Shown here: piece after piece, positions 26,986-33,903 of the stretch
Position numbering within the stretch: position 1 is the first letter of the stretch
Layout of the letters: every line of letters begins with the position of its first letter
From: GCA-2861595 sp035525365
GTDB lineage: Bacteria > Actinomycetota > Acidimicrobiia > Acidimicrobiales > GCA-2861595
Reading direction: 5' to 3'
DNA: 64,000 nucleotides
NCBI GenBank assembly: GCA_035525365.1
Contig: DATLEK010000018.1
Coordinates: 1 to 64,000, forward strand
The notes under the pieces: model-generated
Databases searched by the model: none
Told to the model about the DNA's origin: nothing
The model's input: the letters and a program-made list of their open reading frames with translations, nothing else
Translations under genes and position numbers: made by a program

Positions 26986-27049
26986 GTTTGTTCGCGCTGG
27001 GCGAACGGATCCTCGCCGTTCCCATCTGCGCCCTCTGGGCTGACCGCAG
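26986..27049 (+). pseudogene. 3'-terminal fragment of the DUF4143 ATPase gene
   Basis: 64 bp match the last codons and 3' flank of the ATPase gene (23,163-23,226), encoding FALGERILAVPICALW with one base lost before the stop. Third piece of this gene in the window. Confidence 0.8.
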
Positions 27050-27105
27050 CTCATGCTCGAGATCGTTGTGCTCGATCCGGATGACGACCCGGTCGTGATC
27101 CATGC

Positions 27106-27209
27106 ATCCGCTCGCCTGATACCCCAAGGACCACAGTCCACTAGGTCCCGAAGTAGGTGCCGGCCCACCCTCGCGACGATCGGTGTGCGATTCCGCGGAA
27201 TCGCGAGGA
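27106..27209. repeat. 100-bp dispersed repeat with palindrome (copy 2)
   Basis: Second copy of 25,932-26,033; the 18-bp palindrome is at 27,187-27,204. Confidence 0.8.
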
Positions 27210-27240
27210 CCGGTGAGGCTGCCGCGGTGTCGGGGCGGCT

Positions 27241-27470
27241 CTCGGATTCGGTCACCCGCCGATGTCAGCAACCACGACGTTGGCTGCATGACCGGCCAGC
27301 CGCTCCAGATCGGAGGTGTCTACGGTCGCCACGCACCGCCGGCCAGGTCGCCCACCGCCACGATGAAGGCGTCGATCGCATGCTCCGACCCCGCACCGCC
27401 ACCTCCGAGCAGCTGCCCTGCTCGCACGCCCACACGGGGGTCTAGTCGACACAGGCGTGTCCCCAAACGC
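27241..27470 (-). pseudogene. PIN-domain toxin remnant, frameshifted
   Basis: The minus strand encodes a typical PIN C-terminus in two frames: AIDAFIVAVGDLAGGA, then after a one-base loss VATVDTSDLERLAGHAANVV. The N-terminus is a scrap (VD-stop-TPVWACEQ) and the middle of the domain is deleted. A shorter version is in the repeat copy at 24,000-24,130. Confidence 0.6.
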
Positions 27471-27923
27471 TGGTGGTCAGGGCCGAACCTCCGTTTGGAG
27501 CTACAAGACGTGGAACGCCACACCGTCTGCCTCGGCGGCCGCTTGAAGGTTCGGGCCGACGTCGTTGTGTGACACGGCGATGGCTTGGCCGAGCCGGTGG
27601 GCGGCGGCGAGCGCCTCGACCATGGCCGCCGACAATGACCGCCCCCCGGCGCGGTGGCGAGTCTGCAGGAGCGCCATCGGCCAGGCCATGTCTCGGAGGC
27701 TCAGGACCTCGATGGAGGCGGGCAGGGCGACGAGTTGTTCCCGAAAGCGCGCCTGCATGTTCTCCGGCAGTGAGGCGACCGGACCCGACAGCTTGCCGAC
27801 GACCGTGGGATTGGCAAAAGATGAACACAGCCGGAACAACCACAGGCCCGTGGTCGCGACGCCGTCTGGCGTGAGTCCATCGAAAGTCTCATCGCGGTGA
27901 CCGACGAGGATGTCGCGCAGTAG
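27333..27923. repeat. Direct repeat, copy 2 (matches 24,000-24,593)
   Basis: This copy carries the intact toxin gene and a longer PIN remnant, so it is probably closer to the original. Confidence 0.85.
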
Positions 27924-27950
27924 GTGATCGTCGACAACCGTCGCCGGCAC
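27501..27950 (-). CDS. PIN-like toxin of an AbrB-type module
   Basis: 149 residues. N-terminal VVDDHLLRDILVG (Asp pair), central helical part, and C-terminal GRSLSAAMVEALAAAHRLGQ followed by IAVSHNDVGPNLQAAAEADG and VAFHVL give the usual PIN profile, though the third acidic position is Glu and not Asp. Its start overlaps the antitoxin stop by 1 bp. Expected to be an RNase toxin held by the AbrB protein. A start-less duplicate lies at 24.2 kb. Confidence 0.75.
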   Translation of the reverse strand: MPATVVDDHLLRDILVGHRDETFDGLTPDGVATTGLWLFRLCSSFANPTVVGKLSGPVASLPENMQARFREQLVALPASIEVLSLRDMAWPMALLQTRHRAGGRSLSAAMVEALAAAHRLGQAIAVSHNDVGPNLQAAAEADGVAFHVL

Positions 27951-28192
27951 TACGTGGTGGCGAGATCGGCATCGTCGAGGCCGGCCACGAGAGCGATGTG
28001 GTCCTCGGCCGACAGAGCTGCGCCGAGCAGCCCGGCTCGCCCGCCGGGGGGAAGCAGGACGACGGCATCACCGAGATCGACCACGGTCACGGGTCCGCCC
28101 TGCTCAAGGCCCCACCGGTGACGAACTGCGGCCGGGACGGACATCTGGCCGCTGGAGGAAACGAGGAACTCCGACGCTGCGGGCACGCCCAC
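27950..28192 (-). CDS. SpoVT/AbrB-family antitoxin
   Basis: 80 residues from GTG 28192. LVSSSGQMSVPAAVRHRWGL then VTVVDLGDAVVLLPPGG is the swapped-hairpin AbrB DNA-binding domain; the tail DHIALVAGLDDADLATT should bind the toxin. A perfect inverted repeat of 10-bp arms lies 9 bp upstream and is the likely autoregulatory operator. Confidence 0.85.
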   Translation of the reverse strand: MGVPAASEFLVSSSGQMSVPAAVRHRWGLEQGGPVTVVDLGDAVVLLPPGGRAGLLGAALSAEDHIALVAGLDDADLATT

Positions 28193-28200
28193 TCCGATCT

Positions 28201-28227
28201 ACTTGGTAAGTCTTCACCTTACCAAGT
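28201..28227. promoter_or_regulatory. Palindromic operator of the AbrB/PIN-like module
   Basis: ACTTGGTAAG, 7-bp spacer, CTTACCAAGT: perfect 10-bp arms. Located directly before the antitoxin start, where an AbrB-fold dimer would repress its own operon. Confidence 0.7.
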
Positions 28228-28323
28228 GTGGACACATTTCGCCCGCGGGGTAGAGATTGCCGAGTGTGCCAGGAAGCACGGCGGTTCCGACGCTTCTGGC
28301 GGGGGGGCGGCTACGTTCGTCCT

Positions 28324-29241
28324 ATGGCGCCGCCGTCACCTAAGGGCCGGGCTCCGCTGCGGGGGCTGGTGCTTCCCAAGACGGTGCTGGGCATGGCCGT
28401 GCTGATCCTGGCCTTTGCCGTGGGCAGCGCGGCCAGCGGGGTGGCCTTCTACTCGTACTACGAGTTCAAGAAGGACAAGACCGAGCAACGGGTGGCCACC
28501 TTCCTCGAGGGCTTCGACAAGCGATTCCAGGCCGCCACCAAGACCATCGAGGCCGAGCGCCAGAATGCCAAGGCGGAGATCCAGAAGGAGCTGGAGCCCC
28601 TGAGGCGCATCCGGGCCGAGGGCGAGACCCTCGACGCCCTGGTGAAGAAGGTGCGGCCCTCGCTGTTCTTCGTCAACACCCTCGATGAGGCGGGCCAACC
28701 GTCGGTGGGCACGGCCTTCGCCGTGGCTTCGGACTCCGAGCAGACCCTTCTCATCACCTCCTACAACACCATCAAGGCGGCCACCCGCAAGCCCGGCCCC
28801 GCCCTTCAGGTTCGCCAGGGTGGCGACGAGTTCAAGGCCGAGCTGTGGACCTGGCAGGAGGACAAGGACCTGGCCCTGCTCGTGCTGGCCAAGGGCAGCG
28901 TGCCCCGCCTCCCCTTCGCCGACAAGGAGCCGCCGATGAAGACCGGCGAGCGCCTCTTCATCGTGTCGGGCCTCGGTGGCGCCGGCGGGTCCATCACCCA
29001 GGGATTCGTGGCCGACGTCTCCGGCGCCGGCCTCCAGCACGACGCGGCGGTGGGCCAGTCCTTCCAGGGAGGGCCACTCATCAACTCCGAGGGCGAGGTC
29101 CTGGCCATCGCCTCGCGGGCATACGCCCCCCTCGGCTTCACCAGCGAAGGCGTCTACTTCGCCCCCCTGGTGCGGGCCGCCTGCGAGAAGGTCGTCAAGT
29201 GCCCCGGCGGCGACACCGTGGGACGGGGCGACAAGCGGTAG
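28324..29241 (+). CDS. Membrane-anchored trypsin-fold pseudo-protease
   Basis: 305 residues from ATG 28324. A TM helix (about residues 15-40, VLGMAVLILAFAVGSAASGV) is followed by a charged coiled coil (about 45-95) and a trypsin-like (S1C) domain. The catalytic triad is degenerate: the His site reads TSYNTI where TxAHVV is normal, the Asp remains in EDKDLALLVL, and the Ser site reads SFQGGPL in place of GNSGGPL. So His is Asn and Ser is Gln, and no peptidase activity is expected. It may act as an envelope-facing binding or sensor protein. The frame is open further upstream to 28,228, but that part is repeat-derived. Confidence 0.8.
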   Translation: MAPPSPKGRAPLRGLVLPKTVLGMAVLILAFAVGSAASGVAFYSYYEFKKDKTEQRVATFLEGFDKRFQAATKTIEAERQNAKAEIQKELEPLRRIRAEGETLDALVKKVRPSLFFVNTLDEAGQPSVGTAFAVASDSEQTLLITSYNTIKAATRKPGPALQVRQGGDEFKAELWTWQEDKDLALLVLAKGSVPRLPFADKEPPMKTGERLFIVSGLGGAGGSITQGFVADVSGAGLQHDAAVGQSFQGGPLINSEGEVLAIASRAYAPLGFTSEGVYFAPLVRAACEKVVKCPGGDTVGRGDKR

Positions 29242-29250
29242 GCGGCGGCG

Positions 29251-29454
29251 CTAGATGCGTGGGTTCGTCTCCAACAGGTTGAGCATGGCCTTCGGAGTCA
29301 TGATCCGGGCGCCGCCGTGGCTGCCGAGACCGAGGAGCCCGTCATCAAGAGTCAGCAGGTGGGTGGGGAAGAGAAGCTCAATCGCCCGGACCAGGTAGGC
29401 ATCCTTGCGGTTGTCCGGCAGGATGTTGCCGGGGCCAGGTGTTCCGCCGCCCAA
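29251..29454 (-). pseudogene. PIN_3-type toxin, C-terminal fragment
   Basis: The sequence LPDNRKDAYLVRAIELLFPT, then LLTLDDGLLGLG and a TPKAMLNLLE tail is the C-terminal half of a COG1569/PIN_3 toxin, with acidic residues at DNRKDAY and LDD. The N-terminal catalytic Asp part is gone. It follows the HTH gene directly, as a toxin would follow its antitoxin. Confidence 0.6.
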
Positions 29455-29458
29455 CTAC

Positions 29459-29755
29459 CTACGGCTCTACATCGGGGGGCGGACTCTCGATCCGATCGTC
29501 GAAAAACCGCTGCGCAATGGTCTCGTCCTCCTCGTCAAGCCGCGGCGACTTGAGGAACTCGACAGTGTTGCGCACAGTTCGGGTCTTCAGCCACGCCTCG
29601 AACTCCTCCGCGTTGATGAGGTACTGCTTGGTGGAGCGTGGCCGGTACGCCGGAAGCACCCCGGTCCTGCACCAGAGCCTTACCGTCTCCTCTGACAACC
29701 GCAGCGCAGAGGCCACGTCACGAACCTTCAGGATGTTCACCGCTGTCTGACTCAC
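29459..29755 (-). CDS. HTH (excisionase-type) antitoxin-like protein
   Basis: 98 residues from GTG 29755. ILKVRDVASALRLSEETVRL and WCRTGVLPAYRPRSTKQYLI form a MerR/HTH_17 DNA-binding domain; the C-terminal 45 residues are acidic (LDEEDETIAQRFFDD). The start is fixed by a -10 box (CATAAT) 7 bp upstream with a TTGTGT -35 at 17-bp spacing, which excludes the longer TTG start at 29797. Partner toxin is only a fragment. Confidence 0.72.
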   Translation of the reverse strand: MSQTAVNILKVRDVASALRLSEETVRLWCRTGVLPAYRPRSTKQYLINAEEFEAWLKTRTVRNTVEFLKSPRLDEEDETIAQRFFDDRIESPPPDVEP

Positions 29756-29762
29756 GCTTCTA

Positions 29763-29791
29763 ATTATGCCTGGTTGAACCGGTATACACAA
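29763..29791 (-). promoter_or_regulatory. Promoter of the HTH gene
   Basis: TTGTGT (29786-29791), 17-bp spacer, CATAAT (29763-29768), then 7 bp to GTG. Best sigma-70-type promoter seen in the window; predicts a leaderless mRNA. Confidence 0.6.
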
Positions 29792-30226
29792 GGACAACGG
29801 TATTTCATGTATCTACAGCGACCAAGTTCATCGCCGGCCAGAACCTTGGCATCGACGATCACGACGGCCTGGTAGCGGTCTCCGCCGTCACGGGCCCTGG
29901 GGACCGTACCGGAGCATCGTCTCGGCCATGGACACCAGGGCCCTCCGGAGTTCACCAATCGCGATTCCGCGGAATCGTCGGGACCCGTCGCCTCCGCGGA
30001 ACCCTCGGTGGCGCCGGCCGGCGACGTCCGCGATTCCGCGGAATCGTCAGGATCGGCGTGATCGTGCGACGAGGTCCGCGATTCCGCGGAATCGTCAGGA
30101 CGGGTGTGATCGGCCGGCGAGGTCCGCTTTTCCGCACCTCCCCGACAACGTCGATCTGTGCACTCAACCGGCGAGGGCCGAGCCGGGTGGGCGGTACCTG
30201 CCCACCGAAGGTACGGAGACAGCAAA
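29792..30226. other. Intergenic region with three palindrome copies
   Basis: No gene accepted. A minus-strand frame (29,764-30,225) is open but consists mostly of DDSAESRTS repeats created by the palindromes. Copies of CGATTCCGCGGAATCG are at 29,962-29,977, 30,031-30,046 and 30,079-30,094; the last two lie in a 48-bp tandem unit (GAATCGTCAGGA...GAGGTCCGC). Confidence 0.6.
29962..30094. repeat. Triplet of 16-bp perfect palindromes
   Basis: CGATTCCGCGGAATCG three times, spaced 69 and 48 bp; also found at 26,013 and 27,188. REP-like element or protein-binding site. Confidence 0.8.
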
Positions 30227-30252
30227 CCGCCGGGGCCATGTGGCCCCGGCGG
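30227..30252 (-). terminator. Hairpin terminator of the large repeat-protein gene
   Basis: CCGCCGGGGCC, ATGT loop, GGCCCCGGCGG: perfect 11-bp GC stem 28 bp after the stop at 30,280, followed on the minus strand by a short T-rich stretch (TTTGCT). Confidence 0.65.
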
Positions 30253-30279
30253 CTTGCCTACTTCAAAATGCTAGGTGCG

Positions 30280-33200
30280 TCAGACCGACGTTCCACCCTG
30301 GGAGAGGGGAGCGTCGCAACCGACTACCGGCTGGTTCAACCGGGTGGCACCCATGGAGCCGAGGAAGCGGGCGTTGCCGAAGGCGAACACGCCGCCGTCC
30401 CGGGCGCACATCCAGTAGCCGCCGCCGCTCGAGGTCGGCATGATGCCGGTCACGGGCGAGTTGAGCCTGATGGCGCCGGTGGAGCCACGGAACACAGCGT
30501 CACCGAAGGCGAAGATCCCGCCGTCGGTGGCTACCAGGTGGTAGCCGAGGCCGCTGTTGGTACGTGACATGCCCACGATCGGGCGGTTCAGGGTGATGGC
30601 ACCGGTGGAGCCGAAGAACCTGGCGTCACCGAAGGCGAAGATGCCGCCGTCCGCAGCAACGAGCCAGTAGCCGTTGCCGGTGGGCGTGCGGTCCATCCCG
30701 ACGATGGGCTGGTTCAACTTGATGGCGCCAGTGGAGCCACGGAACACCGCGTCACCGAAGGCGAAGATCCCGCCGTCGGAGGCCACCAGCCAGTAGCCGT
30801 TGCCGGTGGGCGTGCTGCGCATGCCCACGATCGGACGGTTCAGGGTGATGGCGCCAGTGGATCCGAAGAACCTGGCGTCACCGAAGGCGAAGATCCCGCC
30901 GTCGGAGGCCACCAGCCAGTAGCCGCTGGTGCTGGGGGTGTGATCCATGCCCACGATGGGCTGGTTCAGCTTCAGCGCACCAGTGGATCCGAAGAACCTG
31001 GAGCTACCGAAGTTGAAGATTCCGCCGTCAGCTGCGACCAGGGCGTAGCCCTGCTCACCGCTGGCTCCAGGACCGCCGCCGCCGCCAGGTGTGGTGGTGG
31101 TTGTGGTACCGCCAGCAGGTGCTGTCGTTGTGGTGGTACCGCCACCAGGTGCGGTGGTTGTAGTGGTAGCGGGAACTTCCCACGTCTTGGTGACAGTCTC
31201 AGTGCAGACACCAGCGGGGGTGCCGGCTACGACGTCGAGGTTGGTGTCAGCGTCGGGCGGTTGGTTGGTGTCGTCCGGCTGCTGGTTCGCTCCAAACTCG
31301 CACTGCTCATCCGGAGTCGCTGACGTGGTGTGGGGGATCGTGCCGGTGATCTGCTGCGTGCCGGTCTCGCTGGTAAGGGTCGTCGTCTCGACGATGACCT
31401 GACCGTTGGTGCCGGTGGTGGCGTTGATTGCGCTGGGCTCAGTTGACGGTCCGCTGTTGAAACGGCCCGGCCCGGTCTCGCTGAAGTTAAGCAAGATGCC
31501 AGCCACGGGGTTACCGAAGCGGTCGGTGACAGTGGCGGTGACCTGATGGGTCGTGCCGGGTGGGTTTGTAGCCGTGTTCGGCGTGAGGTCGATGACACGG
31601 GCATCCGCGGGCGCGTTGACCCATGCCTTCGTGCCTGTGTCACTCACTCCACCGGCCGTGGCGGTCACGGTCTGGGTACCGGTCTGGGTCGAATGGAGAT
31701 AAACCCGGGCGTACCCGTCCGGGTCGGTGTTGACCGTCGCCGGGCTGGCAAGGTCGCTGTGGGTGGCACTGCCCGAAGAAGCGAAGTGCCCGACCCCGCT
31801 CGAGGTGAAGGTGACATCACCAAGAAGCACCTGACCAGCGGCATTCTTGAACGTCGCGCACACTAGATGGGTCGTGTCGATCGGGTTTGCGGGGTTCGCA
31901 GCCGATTCCCAACTCGCGTCATTCAGTGATCCCTGGTTGCCGTTGCAGTTGGCACCTGATTCCATGTCAATGGCAATGGAGGCTGGCGTCGGAGCGGTGG
32001 CTGTGTACAGCTTCGTCGCGGTGTCGTTGGGCTCAGTACCGCAACCACCGCGTGGGCACTCCGTTGACGCGCCGCTCCCATTGGCGTCATCGTCAAGGTT
32101 ATTGCTAGGGGCAACGTCTGCGAAGGCCCTGATGGTGTCGGTACCAGCGTTTGCTCCCGTGTAGGTGCAGGTCGCCTGGCCGCTGGCGTTGGTCGCTGTG
32201 TTCAAGCAGGTTGCAGCGTTCGCTCCGGTCACGGCGAAGTCAACCTGCACGTTGGGAACGACCGCTCCGAACTGATCGAAGACCGTGGCGGTCACCGTAT
32301 GGGGCTGACTGGTCTGATTGGTGTCCGTCCGTGGGTTGAGCTCAAGCCTGAACGCCGCCGGCGTGGCCCAAGTCTTGGTCACCACGTCGGTACGGGGATC
32401 GGTGTCACCGGCCTGGGTCTCGGTGTCGCAGGCGCCGCCGTCCTCGGGGATCCCGTTTGGATCGAACACAGCGTCGTTGTCGTCATCGGTGAAGAAGCAG
32501 ACATCCGCTGTGCCAATTTGCGACTCGGAAGCAACCAGATTGAACGTGCAGGAACCGGTGGCCCCAGTCGTGCAGGCGTTGTCGAAGTCAACGGTGCCGG
32601 CGGCGGCAGAGTTATCGGGATCGTTGACGCCGTTCAGGTTCTCGGCGTCAACGCGGACTCCGCTGATCGGTGAATCGTCAGTGGTGTCGCCCGGAGTGCC
32701 CTGATTGTTGACCACGGTACAGGTGTAGGTCTCCGTCGACCCCGCCCCAGTGGGGGGATTCGTGGCTGTCTCGGGAGTGCAGTCGAGCACGGCATTCGCT
32801 GGGAGACCGACGAACCAATTCTTGATGACGACATCTGTCGTATCGGATTCCGTCTGTGAGCCGGGCTGGAGGGTCTCATTTTGGCCCTCGGTGAGGTCTG
32901 CCTCAACAGTGGTGTTGTTCTGGTCCACGTCGATCCAGGCACGGATGGTGTCAGTGCCAACGACGGTGCCGGTGTAGGTGACGGTACAGGTGTTGTTCGT
33001 CGCAGGGTTAGCAACGATGCACGTGCGATCCGGTGACCCAGGCGTATCACCATCACTGTTGGGATCGTTCGGACCTGTGATCTCGAAGTCCACCTCAGTG
33101 TTCACCGGGCTCGTGGTAGGAACCTCGGCGGTAAGAACATGGGGAGTGCTGACGGAGTTGTCCGCTGTTTCAGGGGTGACATCGAAACGGAGCCAGGTCT

Positions 33201-33669
33201 TGGTCACTACGTCGGTGGCGTCGCCCTCAGCGAATGTCCCTGGCGTCGTCGCTTCGTCCTGACCCTCAGTAGCGTCGACGACCTGCCCACCTCGGCCGGG
33301 TGCGTCCGGCGAATGGGCCCTGATGGTGTCGGTTCCGACCACGGACCCTATGTAGTTGACGGTACAGGATACTTCGTCGATAATTGTGCAGGTCAGGTCT
33401 GGGGGAGCCGCGTTTCCGTCACCGCCGGGATCATTGGGTCCGACGACTTCGAAATTGACCGTGCCGTTGCAATCGCTCGAAAAAGCGGCGGGGTTGCCAA
33501 CCAAAACTGCTACCAAGGAGTGCGACTCGCCGAGCACATTGGTGCTCGTCTCGGGAGTTACCTCCAAGAAACAGTCGTGGCTGGCGAACGCAACGTCCGT
33601 GCCGACTACGGGGACCAGGGCCAGCGCGAGCGCCAACGTGGTGAATATTGCCTTGACTGCTCTGCGCAT
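30280..33669 (-). CDS. Large secreted protein: Ig-like domains plus six DGG-repeats
   Basis: 1129 residues from ATG 33669 (GGGAG 4 bp upstream; ATG 33708 or GTG 33702 would add 11-13 residues before the signal peptide). Signal peptide RRAVKAIFTTLALALALVPV. Residues to about 830 hold roughly six to eight Big-like (bacterial Ig-like) units with phrases such as VTPETADNSVSTPHVLTAEV, GTDTIRA and DVVTKTW. A Thr/Pro/Gly linker with TTTTT tracts follows, then six DGG(I/V)FAFG repeats of about 40 residues, ending in GGTSV. No sortase motif or C-terminal TM is seen, so it is probably secreted or held non-covalently. An adhesin or surface-layer role is likely but unproven. Same C-terminal design as the 1.4-2.5 kb protein. 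Confidence 0.88.
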   Translation of the reverse strand: MRRAVKAIFTTLALALALVPVVGTDVAFASHDCFLEVTPETSTNVLGESHSLVAVLVGNPAAFSSDCNGTVNFEVVGPNDPGGDGNAAPPDLTCTIIDEVSCTVNYIGSVVGTDTIRAHSPDAPGRGGQVVDATEGQDEATTPGTFAEGDATDVVTKTWLRFDVTPETADNSVSTPHVLTAEVPTTSPVNTEVDFEITGPNDPNSDGDTPGSPDRTCIVANPATNNTCTVTYTGTVVGTDTIRAWIDVDQNNTTVEADLTEGQNETLQPGSQTESDTTDVVIKNWFVGLPANAVLDCTPETATNPPTGAGSTETYTCTVVNNQGTPGDTTDDSPISGVRVDAENLNGVNDPDNSAAAGTVDFDNACTTGATGSCTFNLVASESQIGTADVCFFTDDDNDAVFDPNGIPEDGGACDTETQAGDTDPRTDVVTKTWATPAAFRLELNPRTDTNQTSQPHTVTATVFDQFGAVVPNVQVDFAVTGANAATCLNTATNASGQATCTYTGANAGTDTIRAFADVAPSNNLDDDANGSGASTECPRGGCGTEPNDTATKLYTATAPTPASIAIDMESGANCNGNQGSLNDASWESAANPANPIDTTHLVCATFKNAAGQVLLGDVTFTSSGVGHFASSGSATHSDLASPATVNTDPDGYARVYLHSTQTGTQTVTATAGGVSDTGTKAWVNAPADARVIDLTPNTATNPPGTTHQVTATVTDRFGNPVAGILLNFSETGPGRFNSGPSTEPSAINATTGTNGQVIVETTTLTSETGTQQITGTIPHTTSATPDEQCEFGANQQPDDTNQPPDADTNLDVVAGTPAGVCTETVTKTWEVPATTTTTAPGGGTTTTTAPAGGTTTTTTPGGGGGPGASGEQGYALVAADGGIFNFGSSRFFGSTGALKLNQPIVGMDHTPSTSGYWLVASDGGIFAFGDARFFGSTGAITLNRPIVGMRSTPTGNGYWLVASDGGIFAFGDAVFRGSTGAIKLNQPIVGMDRTPTGNGYWLVAADGGIFAFGDARFFGSTGAITLNRPIVGMSRTNSGLGYHLVATDGGIFAFGDAVFRGSTGAIRLNSPVTGIMPTSSGGGYWMCARDGGVFAFGNARFLGSMGATRLNQPVVGCDAPLSQGGTSV

Positions 33670-33903
33670 GGAACTCCCTGTGGTGGTGGTCTGATCTTGC
33701 ACGGGCATCTCCTCTGTGTGGATCCTCTTACTTGGGTTTCTTCAAGTACCGCCGGACCCTCACGGGTCGTTGCTCCCGACCCACCCGAACTGACACCAAG
33801 TGGCGCAAGCGGGAACAAAGAGTCGTGTGCAGCGGGGCACCGTAGGCGGGTGCGCTCGGTGTGTCAAGTCTTCATGGACAGAGATTTCTGCCAATTCTCC
33901 ACC

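Noticed and set aside
28228..28323. Upstream extension of the pseudo-protease
   Set aside because: Cys/Arg-rich, overlaps operator DNA and repeated sequence; the TM protein fits a start at 28,324.
29764..30225. 153-residue minus-strand ORF with DDSAESRTS repeats
   Set aside because: Repeats arise from the palindromic DNA; no SD, no domain, and flanks lack coding character.
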